From assembly GCA_047921215.1 (NCBI GenBank), contig JBLRWO010000021.1:10008-74007 (forward strand): 64,000 nucleotides of DNA, in the 5' to 3' direction. The stretch is from RECM01 sp047921215 (GTDB lineage Bacteria; Bacteroidota; Rhodothermia; Balneolales; Cyclonatronaceae). The notes below the pieces were generated by a model that had not been told where the DNA came from, searched no databases, and saw only the letters and a program-made list of their open reading frames with translations. A program made the position numbers and the translations under genes. Below are positions 27,896 to 37,900 of the stretch, in pieces (within the stretch, counting starts at the first letter, position 1; each line of letters begins with the position of its first letter).

Positions 27896-30154
27896 ATGAT
27901 GTTTTATCCAGATAAACCTGTTGAAATACGAGGGCATGCACGGGGCGGACAGGGAATGGTTACCGCGTTCGAGATGCTGGCCAAAATTTTCAGCTATCGT
28001 TACCATTTTGAGGTACAGGCATTCCCGTTTTTCGGCGTCGAAAGAACGGGTGCACCTATTCAGGCCTATCTGCGCATCGCACCCGGTACAATCCTGAACC
28101 GGAGCTACATCTACCATCCCGACCTGGTGGTTGTGTTCGATGAAGGACTCATAGAGCAGACCCCGGTTTTTGACGGACTCGCCGACGGGGGAACCATCCT
28201 GATCAACAGCGAAAAACCGCCATCGTTCTATAAGGGCAAAGCCCGGCACATCTGTACCGTACCGGCAACGCGCATCTCGGTCGACCAGAAACTGGGCAGC
28301 AGGTCACTGCCCATCGTGAACGCCGCCATGGTGGGAGCCCTGCTCCAGATTATGGATGCGGACATTGAACTGGCCAGAGAGATTATTGCCGGAGAGGTAC
28401 CAACCAAACCGGAGGCAAATGTGGAGGCCGCCGCAGCGGCATTCTGCGAAGTGAAACGCTTCACCGATCCGGACTTCCGTCCGGCGGTAAAAAGCGCCCC
28501 TGCACCCGCTAAACAACCGGCTTCAGATGTCCCGTTCTGGGACAAACCCATGTCGGCCAACAAAACAGGCAACTGGCGCGTGTTCGCTCCTTCCTATGTG
28601 GAACGGCCCGCCCCGTGCAGCGAAAACTGTCCGGCCGGCACGGAAGTCCGCCAGTTCGTGAAACTCGCTGCGGAGGGCAAGTTCGAGGAGGCTTTCCGCA
28701 CTATCTACGAACACAATCCCTTCCCGGCCATCTGCGGACGGGTCTGCCCCCATTTCTGTCAGCAGAGCTGCAACCGGATCGCACTCGATGGTGAGGTGAA
28801 TATCGGCGCAATCGAGCGGTTTATCGGCGACAAGGCCGGCGACCTGACACCTGAGCCGGCACCTGTGGTTCATCCTGAAGAAATCGCCGTTGTGGGATCG
28901 GGCCCTGCCGGACTTACGGCCGCCCTGCGCCTGCGTAACCTGGGGTATGAGGTCACTGTTTTTGAGGCCCTTCCAAAGGCTGGCGGCATGATGCGTTCGG
29001 GCATCCCCGCCTTCCGACTGCCAGAGGATGTGCTCGACCGGGAAATTTCCCGTATCGAACAACAGGGGGTGGAGATCGTGACCGGCAAAAAGGTATCGGT
29101 GAGTGATCTGGAGGGATCGTATGCCGCCATCATCACCGCCGTTGGCTCGCACATCGGGTCCGGCCTGCGGCTCGGCAATGAAAATGATGCGGATGTGACC
29201 GACGGCATCACTTTCCTTAGAGAGATCAACATAAACGGCAAACGCAACGGCATCAGCCGGGGAGAACGTGTGGCCGTAATCGGCGGCGGCAACACAGCCG
29301 TCGATGTGGCCCGAACCGTGCTGCGCCTGGGCGGTGATCCGGTCATCTACTACAGGCGCACCCGCAACGAGATGCCCGCCATCGCAGAAGAGGTGGAAGA
29401 AGCAATGAAAGAGGGTGTACCAATCGAATTCCTGTCTGCCCCGGTCGCACTCGAACACGGAAACAACGGCAGGCTGCACATGACCATGCAGCGGATGGAG
29501 ATGGGAGAGCCCGACGAATCCGGCCGAAGGCGTCCCGTACCGGTCGCAGGATCCGAAATGACGGCTGCCGTCGACCGGATCATTACCGCAACCGGGCAGT
29601 GGCCCGACGGTTACGTCTTCTCAGGCAAGAATATTTCGGCCGGTCAGGGCCGGCTCGATCCCGCCCTTGCAGGCATCAAAACACCCGTATTCTGCGCCGG
29701 CGACATGGCCTGGGGTGGAACCGTGGTGGAGGCCATCGGCAGCGGAAATGATGTGGCCGGCGAAGTGGATGCGTTTCTCCGTGCCAGTGAATATGTGAAA
29801 GCTCCGAAAAGCAGGGGAGCCGTGACCCCGGGCGAGATGAATTTTGCCTACTACATGCGTACACCGGGCCATGCAACGCCGGTTAAAACCCCTGACGTTC
29901 TGTTCCACAATTTTGACGAGGTGGCAGCAGGCCTCACCGAAGAGATCATCCGGCAGGAGGCCGACCGCTGCCTGCACTGCGGCGAATGCTACAGCTGCGG
30001 CAACTGCCTCAATTTCTGCCCCGATGCGGCCATTTCTTTTGATGATGAGAACCGCCTGCGCATCAATTTCGACTACTGCAAAGGATGCGGCATTTGTGTG
30101 AAGGAATGTCCCTGCTCTGCCATCGCCTTCGCAGAAGAGGGTAAAACCAACTGA
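27896..30154 (+). CDS. 2-oxoacid:ferredoxin oxidoreductase gamma subunit fused to GltD-like flavoprotein and ferredoxin
   Basis: A 752-residue cytosolic fusion. Residues 1-185 are the gamma subunit of 2-oxoacid:acceptor oxidoreductases (EIRGHARGGQGMVTAFEML, FPFFGVERTGAP). A proline/alanine linker (about 185-225) leads to a cysteine-rich Fe-S domain (about 235-310: CSENCPAG, CGRVCPHFCQQSC) as in GltD/dihydropyrimidine dehydrogenase. The FAD site starts near 330 (VVGSGPAGLTAALRLR) and the NAD(P) site near 459 (VIGGGNTAVDVARTVLRLGG). A two-cluster ferredoxin ends the protein (about 691, CLHCGECYSCGNC, and about 728, CKGCGICVKECPC). Electrons from 2-oxoacid cleavage could thus reach NAD(P). The start may be the ATG at 27899, better spaced from AGGAG. 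PorA follows after 24 bases. Confidence 0.9.
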   Translation: MMFYPDKPVEIRGHARGGQGMVTAFEMLAKIFSYRYHFEVQAFPFFGVERTGAPIQAYLRIAPGTILNRSYIYHPDLVVVFDEGLIEQTPVFDGLADGGTILINSEKPPSFYKGKARHICTVPATRISVDQKLGSRSLPIVNAAMVGALLQIMDADIELAREIIAGEVPTKPEANVEAAAAAFCEVKRFTDPDFRPAVKSAPAPAKQPASDVPFWDKPMSANKTGNWRVFAPSYVERPAPCSENCPAGTEVRQFVKLAAEGKFEEAFRTIYEHNPFPAICGRVCPHFCQQSCNRIALDGEVNIGAIERFIGDKAGDLTPEPAPVVHPEEIAVVGSGPAGLTAALRLRNLGYEVTVFEALPKAGGMMRSGIPAFRLPEDVLDREISRIEQQGVEIVTGKKVSVSDLEGSYAAIITAVGSHIGSGLRLGNENDADVTDGITFLREININGKRNGISRGERVAVIGGGNTAVDVARTVLRLGGDPVIYYRRTRNEMPAIAEEVEEAMKEGVPIEFLSAPVALEHGNNGRLHMTMQRMEMGEPDESGRRRPVPVAGSEMTAAVDRIITATGQWPDGYVFSGKNISAGQGRLDPALAGIKTPVFCAGDMAWGGTVVEAIGSGNDVAGEVDAFLRASEYVKAPKSRGAVTPGEMNFAYYMRTPGHATPVKTPDVLFHNFDEVAAGLTEEIIRQEADRCLHCGECYSCGNCLNFCPDAAISFDDENRLRINFDYCKGCGICVKECPCSAIAFAEEGKTN

Positions 30155-30178
30155 TTTTTATGACTATCCGATAAACCA

Positions 30179-31378
30179 ATGACAACCACCGAATTCATAC
30201 TTAAGCAAAACCAGACCGGAGCCGGGATCCCGCCACGGCACACCAAAAAGGTGATGAAAGGGAATATTGCCGCCGCCGAAGCGGTGAGGCTCAGCCGGGT
30301 CAGTTTCGTTACGGCCTACCCCATCACGCCCCAGACCACCATCATTGAGGAGGTCGCGTCCATGATTGCCCGCGGCGATTTCGATGCCGTATCGGTTAAC
30401 ATGGAGAGCGAACACTCCGTATTCGCCGCCCTGATGGGTGCGTCCGTTGTGGGTGAGCGGGTTTTTACCGCGACCAGTGGCCAGGGCCTGCTCTACGCCC
30501 ATGAAGTGCTGCATGCCATCGCCCATATGCGCCTGCCCATTGTGGCCTGCAATGTGGGCCGGCCATCGTTCCCCTGGAATATATGGGCAGATCAGAGCGA
30601 CTCCATATCACAGCGCGACACCGGCTGGGTGCAGTACTACTGCGAAAGCTCCCAGGAGGTGCTCGATACCGTGCTCCAGTCGTATAAACTGTCCGAAAAA
30701 CTGGGTCTGCCGGTCATGGTGGTGCTCGATGCGTTCTACCTGAGCCATACCAGCGAGAATGTGTACATCCCCGATCAGGATCTGACCGACACGTTTCTGC
30801 CTGCCCGAAAAATTTCGGACAACCAGGTGGACCTGAACCACCCGAAGGCGTTCGGCGGCCTGGTCGATCCGTCGCTCTACGATACCTACAACCGGCAGTA
30901 CTGGGATGCCATACATAAGGTTGAAGCCGAAACCATCGCAATGGGCCACGAGTTCGGTGAGTTGTTCGGCAGGGAGTATGGCACGGTCGAAGCCGTGAAC
31001 ATACACAGCGGCACGAAGCGAATCCTGGTTACCATGGCCACCATCACCACCACGGCACGTCAGGTAATCGAACAACACCCCGATGTGGGCCTGCTAAAAA
31101 TCCGCCTGTTCAAGCCGTTTCCGAAAAAGTCGGTGCTGGATGTACTGAAGAAAGCGGCTGATGACTGCATTATCATCAACATCGACCGGAACTTCCTGGG
31201 CGATCACGAGGGCGCGGTAATGCAGGAAATGAAACGGGCCCTGTACGGGAAACCGGTAAAAATCTTCGGCATTTATGCCGGGCTGGGCGGCCGGGATGTA
31301 CCTCCCGAAACCATCGAACGTATACTGAACATCGATTTTGAATCACCGCAGACCGAAGAAGTGCACTGGATTAAATGA
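30179..31378 (+). CDS. porA: 2-oxoacid:ferredoxin oxidoreductase alpha subunit
   Basis: A 399-residue subunit with KKVMKGNIAAAEAVRLSRV and AYPITPQTTIIEEVA at the N-terminus (pyrimidine-binding domain of the TPP site), then VNMESEHSVFAALMGASVVG, TSGQGLLYAHEVLHAIAH and a domain II (about 260-370, MATITTTARQVIEQ, IRLFKPFPKKSVLDVL). With the fused gamma/delta protein upstream and the beta subunit downstream it would make pyruvate or another 2-oxoacid:ferredoxin oxidoreductase. Substrate (pyruvate versus branched-chain 2-oxoacid) cannot be told from sequence. Confidence 0.92.
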   Translation: MTTTEFILKQNQTGAGIPPRHTKKVMKGNIAAAEAVRLSRVSFVTAYPITPQTTIIEEVASMIARGDFDAVSVNMESEHSVFAALMGASVVGERVFTATSGQGLLYAHEVLHAIAHMRLPIVACNVGRPSFPWNIWADQSDSISQRDTGWVQYYCESSQEVLDTVLQSYKLSEKLGLPVMVVLDAFYLSHTSENVYIPDQDLTDTFLPARKISDNQVDLNHPKAFGGLVDPSLYDTYNRQYWDAIHKVEAETIAMGHEFGELFGREYGTVEAVNIHSGTKRILVTMATITTTARQVIEQHPDVGLLKIRLFKPFPKKSVLDVLKKAADDCIIINIDRNFLGDHEGAVMQEMKRALYGKPVKIFGIYAGLGGRDVPPETIERILNIDFESPQTEEVHWIK

Positions 31379-31499
31379 GACGAGAATAATGGAAGTAACA
31401 GATCAAAACACAATTCATGTGACAGATGCAAGAAATCGGATGGAATCCAACGTTGTAAAAGCCTGCTGGCTTCACCACATGTTATCAGATACTTCAGAT

Positions 31500-31548
31500 T
31501 ACTCAGTACTCAGTACTCAGTACTCAATACTCAATACTGTTTACTAGT
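31500..31548 (+). repeat. Heptamer tandem array between the alpha and beta subunit genes
   Basis: Seven in-step 7-base units: TACTCAG three times, TACTCAA twice, TACTGTT, TACTAGT, followed by more diverged CACTGAT TACTGAA. It occupies part of the 210-base gap that separates porA and porB. Confidence 0.85.
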
Positions 31549-31588
31549 CACTGATTACTGAACTTATAACACCTAACAGGGAAAAACC

Positions 31589-32533
31589 ATGAGTCCCGCA
31601 AACAAATTTTTAATAACCGAAGAGAACATCTACAGCGGGGCACTGAGCTGCCGCGGATGCGGCTGGACGCTTCTGGCCAGGTATGTCTCTTATGTGATGG
31701 GCCCTGAAACCGTCTATGTGGTACCGGCCTGCTGCTTCTCGATAATATCGGGTCCGAATCCGATGAACCTGATGAAGGGGACGGTCGTTCACACCCTGTT
31801 CGCAGCCGCTGCTGCTACGGCCACCGGCGTGCGTCACGCGCTCGACCGTCAGGGCAAGAAGGATACGCCTGTTGTGGTTCTTGCCGGCGATGGCGGTACC
31901 TTCGATATCGGGCTGCAGGCGCTCTCGGGTGCGGCTGCCCGCGGCGAAAACATCATCTACATCTGCAACAACAACGCCGCTTATATGAACACCGGTGTGC
32001 AGTCGAGTACCGGTACACCGAAGGGCGTTAAAACCACCACCGATCCGGCCGGAAAGAAGACGGCGGCCAAAAACCTGATGGGCATTGTGGAGGCCCACAA
32101 CCTGTCGTACTGTGCAACGGCCTCACCTGCCTTCCTCCCCGATCTGCAGGGCAAGCTGGAGAAAGCAAAAAAAGCAACCGGCTTCCGCTTCCTCATGATC
32201 GACGGCCCCTGCCCGCCGGGCCACAAGCACGACCCGGACATCTCCATACAGCTGGCGCGGCTCGCCGTTGAAACCCGCTATTTCCCACTTTTTGAAGCTG
32301 AAAACGGAAAATTCAGCATCACCCACGTGCCGGAAGAAAAATTACCGGTAAGTGAGTATATGAAACACCAGGAGCGCTTTGCACAGCTGTTCAAGGATGA
32401 AGCAACGAACGGGCTGTCCGATATTCAGAAACAGATCGACCAACAGTGGCGGAAGCTTCTCGAACGGCAGAACTACGAAAATGCCGGGGCAAAAAACCAT
32501 TACGTTCATGGATCAAGGGTTGTCCAGCCTTGA
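31589..32533 (+). CDS. porB: 2-oxoacid:ferredoxin oxidoreductase beta subunit (TPP-binding)
   Basis: A 314-residue TPP-binding subunit. CRGCGWTLLARYVSYVMG provides Fe-S or structural cysteines near the N-terminus; the TPP/Mg motif begins at about residue 99 (GDGGTFDIGLQALSGAA) and ends with NNNAAYMNTGVQSS; IDGPCPPGHKHDP holds the conserved Cys of this family. Length is usual. The gap to porA contains the heptamer array but no evident terminator, so one transcript is still likely. Confidence 0.92.
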   Translation: MSPANKFLITEENIYSGALSCRGCGWTLLARYVSYVMGPETVYVVPACCFSIISGPNPMNLMKGTVVHTLFAAAAATATGVRHALDRQGKKDTPVVVLAGDGGTFDIGLQALSGAAARGENIIYICNNNAAYMNTGVQSSTGTPKGVKTTTDPAGKKTAAKNLMGIVEAHNLSYCATASPAFLPDLQGKLEKAKKATGFRFLMIDGPCPPGHKHDPDISIQLARLAVETRYFPLFEAENGKFSITHVPEEKLPVSEYMKHQERFAQLFKDEATNGLSDIQKQIDQQWRKLLERQNYENAGAKNHYVHGSRVVQP

Positions 32534-33027
32534 TGTATGTGATGTGGAACTCTGAAAGCACCATTTGGCAGCATCGATGGCTGGTTTATTCCGATATCGG
32601 TTCATCCCGTATACTTCGTCTTTACCCGCATCATACGGAATCCGGTGTTACCAATTCGCATCCTCGCAACATTAAGAATTTATATCAGATTCTGATGTAA
32701 TTGCAGATTTATATCAGGTTTTTTTTCTTTACATTCACACAGGTAAGAAATGTTTGGTAAACATTGCCGGAAAAAACTGGAGAAGGGTATGTTCCGGATT
32801 CATGAAGTAGGTTATCGGGAATGCAGGGTGCATCCTTTCTCCTGTGTTATTGGCAAAGGTTTATCCGGTAAGGATGATACTATCATCATCCTTACTTTTC
32901 GGTCTTTATCGTCAACGCTGGATTTATGAAAATACTGCCGGTTTCATAGTGGAGAGTACTTTTTGCACATAAAGGGTAGTATTATCATGTTTCCTGCGGT
33001 TCCATATAACAATAAATAACAGATACC
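32534..33027. other. Intergenic region with two hairpin candidates
   Basis: Holds two direct copies of ATTTATATCAG (about 32679 and 32707), the second followed by an eight-T run, perhaps ending the oxidoreductase transcript. A perfect hairpin at 32869 follows. I see no gene in this stretch. Confidence 0.45.
32869..32894 (+). other. Perfect 10-bp hairpin
   Basis: TAAGGATGAT, loop ACTATC, ATCATCCTTA, then CTTTTC. It lies 134 bases before the next gene; it could be a weak terminator or a protein-binding inverted repeat. Confidence 0.5.
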
Positions 33028-34185
33028 ATGAAAATCCGGAGATCTATGCTGAAAATTGCTACAACCCTGTTCGTATTCATCATCACCTCACTGTTTATAG
33101 CCCAGGCTGCTGTGGCACAGATTGTGCTTACGAGAAACTCCCTGAGTGCCTTCCTGAACGGGGAGTATACAGTTACTGTATCAGCAAGCGTCGATACATT
33201 GAACATCCTGCCGCTGCTGGAACTGAGTGGTGCCGATCAGACCTGGGATTTCACCACCCTGGATTATGATTACACATTTACGGGTTCGGGTTCGTCAGTA
33301 ACCCTGCCATCAGTCGAAGGAACACCTGGCGAGGGGGATGAACATTTTGAGCAGGCAACCCATGTGACCCGAAGCGCTGTAAGCATTGGAGGTGATTTCG
33401 GAGGCGATGATGGTGAATTGTCATTTACCAGCTATGAATTCAACATTCTGAATGATGACGAATTTTTATCGCTCGGATCAATATCGCTGGATCCGGATGA
33501 CCCGGAAGAGTTCGAAATCGTTCTTTACAGCCGGCCTGCAGAGGTCTACTACAAGTTTCCGGTTACCTACGAAAGTGCCTGGACATACGAATTCGAGGAA
33601 CAACTGATATCCGGTGGATTTGATTTTACCCAGGATTATAAAATTGATGTTGTGGTTGATGGCTGGGGCCAATTGGTCACGCCAAACGGCACGTTTAATG
33701 TGCTCAAAATCACGAAACTTGAAGAAATTGATTTGGGTTTCTTTTCTATGGAGTCCACTGATGTTGAGTTTATTACAGTCGATGGGTTTCCAATCGCCAC
33801 GATTTATGCCGAAAAGGCATTTTTGTCAGACGAATATGACGGTACAACTATGGAAGCAACATTGAATGTGATCTCAACGGGTACTTCCAATCCCCGCGAA
33901 ATCACCTCTGATCTGCCCGATCGGGCAACCCTGCACCAGAACTACCCGAACCCGTTCAACCCGTCCACGATTATTACATACGACCTTGCCGAAGCGTCAA
34001 CCGTTTCCCTCGATATTTATACGGTAACCGGAATCCGGGTAATGCCGGTCATCAGCGAACGTGCACAGCAGGCAGGCCGTCACTCCGTATCGGTGGATGC
34101 ATCCAATCTGGCCAGCGGCGTCTATATCTATCAGCTCCGTACCGGCAACCAGGTGCTCACGCGTAAGATGACGCTGATCAAATAG
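33028..34185 (+). CDS. Secreted protein with T9SS sorting domain
   Basis: A 385-residue exported protein. The signal peptide covers 1-31 (IATTLFVFIITSLFIAQAAVA). The body (about 32-295) is acidic, beta-rich and of no family I recognise; it has DGELSFTSYEFNILNDDEF and LVTPNGTFNVLKITKLEEID. The sorting domain (about 300-385) has YPNPFNPSTIITYDL and ends TRKMTLIK. Function unknown; no enzyme motif is visible. A separate gene from the repeat protein downstream. Confidence 0.8.
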   Translation: MKIRRSMLKIATTLFVFIITSLFIAQAAVAQIVLTRNSLSAFLNGEYTVTVSASVDTLNILPLLELSGADQTWDFTTLDYDYTFTGSGSSVTLPSVEGTPGEGDEHFEQATHVTRSAVSIGGDFGGDDGELSFTSYEFNILNDDEFLSLGSISLDPDDPEEFEIVLYSRPAEVYYKFPVTYESAWTYEFEEQLISGGFDFTQDYKIDVVVDGWGQLVTPNGTFNVLKITKLEEIDLGFFSMESTDVEFITVDGFPIATIYAEKAFLSDEYDGTTMEATLNVISTGTSNPREITSDLPDRATLHQNYPNPFNPSTIITYDLAEASTVSLDIYTVTGIRVMPVISERAQQAGRHSVSVDASNLASGVYIYQLRTGNQVLTRKMTLIK

Positions 34186-34261
34186 TAATTACCGAGGTTC
34201 CCGGAAATACAGCAATTTCCGTGATACCCACTATTACTGTTATACCCGAAATATCGGAAAG

Positions 34262-34474
34262 GTGACGATTGTGCGGGATCCACAGGCGGGTGGCATGCTT
34301 CAGGGCACCGCTCTCTCCACCGATAACTATGATCAGACCCTGATCGGATGGTCGGGGCAGCAGCTGCAGAGCGATATTGAATTCCTTGCCAACGGGCTTA
34401 CCTACTGCGCTTCCGAGCAGGCGCGCCAGTCCATAATCGACACCTATGGGTGGACCTTCACCAGCGACAAGTTG
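34262..34474 (+). pseudogene. BspA-like (DUF285) surface-protein remnant
   Basis: The open frame reads ALSTDNYDQTLIGWSGQQLQ, then FLANGLTYCASEQARQSI and IDTYGWTFTSD. This is the characteristic C-terminal unit that follows BspA-type leucine-rich repeats in Bacteroidota surface proteins. All upstream repeats and any signal peptide are missing, and at about 34462 the sequence runs into an inverted type 1 repeat (frame continues to 34651 through it). A leftover fragment, not a functional gene. Confidence 0.7.
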
Positions 34475-34615
34475 CTTGTCACATCCAGAATAGTGTTGTC
34501 CGAAGGGGCAAAATTAGGGGCTACCAGTGACAAGTTTCCAAATCACTTCGCTGTTCAACTGTTCGCTTTTTTCCGTACTTCCCGAATTCGAAGCCTGCTG
34601 ACAGCACCGTCGATG
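34462..34615 (-). repeat. Type 1 intergenic repeat, copy D
   Basis: Inverted copy: the minus strand reads GTATGCTTCGAATT-like GCAGGCTTCGAATTCGGGAA, GCGAACAGTTGAACAGCGAA, GTGATTTGGAAACTTGTCAC, CCCCTAATTTTGCCCCTTCG, ACACTATTCTGGATGTGAC and a palindromic GACAAGCAACTTGTC end. One of the most complete copies. Confidence 0.85.
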
Positions 34616-34981
34616 TTATCTTTTGATTTTTGTAACCCTCCGGGATTTTAAGGGTTCTTTCATGATTTTTGGTTGATTTTAACAGGGAACGGTACTAACA
34701 TTGGGGTAGATTGTGCAAGAGAAAGTTCCCTGTGATATTGCCGGCTTTGGTAATATTCCTGACCCGGACGGGTTTAAGCGCTGTAGCCTCTTTCAGTGCA
34801 GGGGAACCGATAGTACATGCAGCCCTGTCTCTATTAACCCCATGTGCAGTATTAACAGTCACAGAATTTACAATTAATCTGCAGGCACTGGGGGCTTATC
34901 GGGGTTCCGGTTCAGGGTGGCAAATAATAGAAATACCGGTAAACAATGATGTACCCATTACAGGTACAAAGGAGAGTTGTG

Positions 34982-37900
34982 ATGAACCAATCATACAAAA
35001 CCTGTCTGTACGGTATGGTCGTTTCTGTTCTGATAATGATTCTGACAATGCCGTATACGTTGATACTGGCACAGAGTATCAACAGCAGTTCCAGTGCTGC
35101 CCTGGTGGTATTGAACACCTCAAGCCTGACCACACCGGAGGCAGCAGCGCGCACCATGTTCGAAAACTACGGTATGACCGTAACCACGGTTAATTTTTCG
35201 ACGGCAAACTATGATCTTCTGAAAGATTATGACCTTACCCTGGCGGTGGAGGACCAGGCTCTCAATTCCGAAACCATTAATCAGCTGCTGGAGAACGGTA
35301 AAAAAGTATTGCTGCTGTTTTCGGCAGCCAAAGCGTTGGGTGGCGACTGGCGCTCATCGACCAGTGTATCATACCGTCAGCTGGCCATTGAGCAAAACCA
35401 GGCCTTTTTTGAAGGCTACCGGTCGCCCATAGCTTTTGAAGTGCAGAAAGGAGGCACCGCACACAGCATTATCTCAGATTATCCCGGCGGGTGGACAGCC
35501 CTGGGCTGGAATGCTGCCGCAAACTATAAATCCGTATTCTACCGTGAGCACGGAAGCGGTAGCCGGGGCGTCATTTTCACATATAACCCGGCTGAGGCAG
35601 GAGAGACCGGTAAAAACATCTATGACATGATTTTTGAGTATCTGATGGATACACCTGCTTATACCGGTAAAACGGTAACTGCCGGTCATGTCGCCTTTGT
35701 GATAACACGGTATAACGATGACGATCTGTCGCCCGACCTGACCAGCGTGGAAACCTGGCTGCAGACCAAACTGCTGGCATACGGATATGACATTACCTAT
35801 ATCCGGTTCAGCAGGCTGCGGCAATCCGACCTGTCGGGTGCAAAAATGGTGGTTGCCACCGAGTATCCGAGTATAGATATGCAAAGCATTTCAGATCATC
35901 TGTCTGCCGGCCGGGACCTGGCACTTTACTATAATTCGGCGGCCTCGCTGGGCGGGGACTGGCGATCGTCAACAGGCGAAAACTGGCGCAGGCTTTCCAT
36001 TGAGCAGAATCAGGCATTCTTCAGTGGCTACAGCGCGTCACTGAATATTTTGGTACAAAAAGACGGCACGGCCTATTCCGTCATATCCGACTACCCTGGA
36101 GGATGGACGGCCATCGGCTCCAATACGAATGCGGGTTATAAAACGGTCTTGTTCCAGGTTCATGCCAGTGGCGGTAAAGGTCTGATCTTTGCCTATAATC
36201 CGGCAGAAATCAGTGAAACAGGTAAAAATATGGATGATCTGATCTATCAGTGGTTTGAGGATGAACCGGCTTCAGCCGGCAAAACCGTACCGGCTGGTAG
36301 TGTTGCCTTTGTAATTTCACGCTATAACGATGATGATCTGACCCCCGACCTGAGCAGCGAAGAGACCTGGCTGCAGACCAAACTGTCGGCATACGGCTAC
36401 TCGCTGAGTTATATCCGCTTCAGCCGTTTGCGCCAATCCGATCTGTCGGGTGCGGTAATGGTGGTTGCGGCAGAATATCCCAGTATCGATTTGCAGAGTG
36501 CTTCTGATCTTCTTTCAGCCGGCAAAAACCTTGCGCTGTACTACACGTCGGCCGCCTCGCTGGGTGGCGACTGGCGGTCATCATCTGTAGAATCCTGGCG
36601 AAGCCTGTCTATTGAACAAAATCAGGCCTTTCTGGCTGGTTACAGCTCTGGAATATCCTTTGTGGTTCAGAAAAGCGGGACGGCTTATAACGTGCTTTCC
36701 GACTATCCGGGTGGCTGGACGGCGATTGCATCAGGTACGAGTACCACCTACAAATCAGTATTTTACAGGGTGCATACCAGCGGGGCCAAAGGTCTTATCT
36801 ACACCTACAGTCCGGGCGAAACCAGTGAAACCGGTAAGAATATCGACGATATGATCTACGAATGGTTTGAAGGCTCACCCGCCTATGCAGGCAAAACCAT
36901 CGGCGAAGACAAGGTCGCCTTCGTCATTACACGATATACCGACGATGACCTGTCTCCGGATCTCACCGCTGTAGAGACCGCCCTGCAGACCAGTATGCTT
37001 GCCAATGGCTACGAACTTTCATACATCCGGTTCAGCCGACTGAGGCATTCAGACCTGTCAGAGGCTAAAATGGTGGTAGCTGCCGAATACCCGAGTATAG
37101 ATATGGTCACCATCAATGAGCAGCTGGCCGATGGCATGGATATGGCCCTGTACTACAATTCCGCTGCCTCACTGGGCGGTGACTGGCGATTTTCGACCGG
37201 TGAAAATTATAGAAGCCTCACAATTGAACAATCCCAGGCTTTCCTCGCCGGGTACCAGTCGGTGGTACCCTTTGTGGTGCAGAAAAGTGGTACAGCCTAC
37301 AGCATCAGTGCGGATTATCCCGGTGGGTGGACAGCCATCGGTCTGAATGCGGGTAGCAATTTTAAATCCGTTTTCTACAGGGTCCATGCCAGTGGAGGCA
37401 AAGGATTGATATATACCTACAATCCGGCCGAGATCAGCGAAACCGGTAAAAATATCGATGACCTGATCTACGAATGGTTCGAGGGAACACCGGCCCACGA
37501 GGGAAAAACGGTTGAAGCAGGTAATGTCGCCTTTGTGATTTCCCGGTATAACGATTCCGATCAGACTCCCGATCTTACCAGTGAAGAAACCGCGCTGCAT
37601 TTCAGGCTGACTGGATACGGTTACAACATCACTTTCATCCGTTCAAGCAGACTACGGCAGTCCGATCTTGCCGGAGCCCGTATGATTGTAGCGGCGACGT
37701 TTCCGGCCATCAGTGCCAACGACATTACCGATTACATTACCAATGGTAAAAAGGTGTTGCTATTTAACACCTCCGGATCATCATTGGGCGGGGTTTGGAG
37801 AGTATCTGCCGGCGAAGGCTACAGAAGCATGATTGTGGAACAGAACCAGGCATTCCTGGACGGTTACAAATCAGAACTGGCATTTGTTGCGCAGAAAGCT

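Noticed and set aside
31500..31548. CRISPR-like array in the heptamer repeats
   Set aside because: Units are 7 bases with no spacers and no cas genes in the window.
34262..34651. Functional 129-residue protein
   Set aside because: The first half is only the tail of a BspA-like protein and the second half is translated repeat sequence; there is no signal peptide.
34711..35193. Separate gene upstream of the six-repeat protein
   Set aside because: Its second half is a shadow of the repeat protein's first domain, and the better ribosome site (AAAGGAGAG) serves the other frame.
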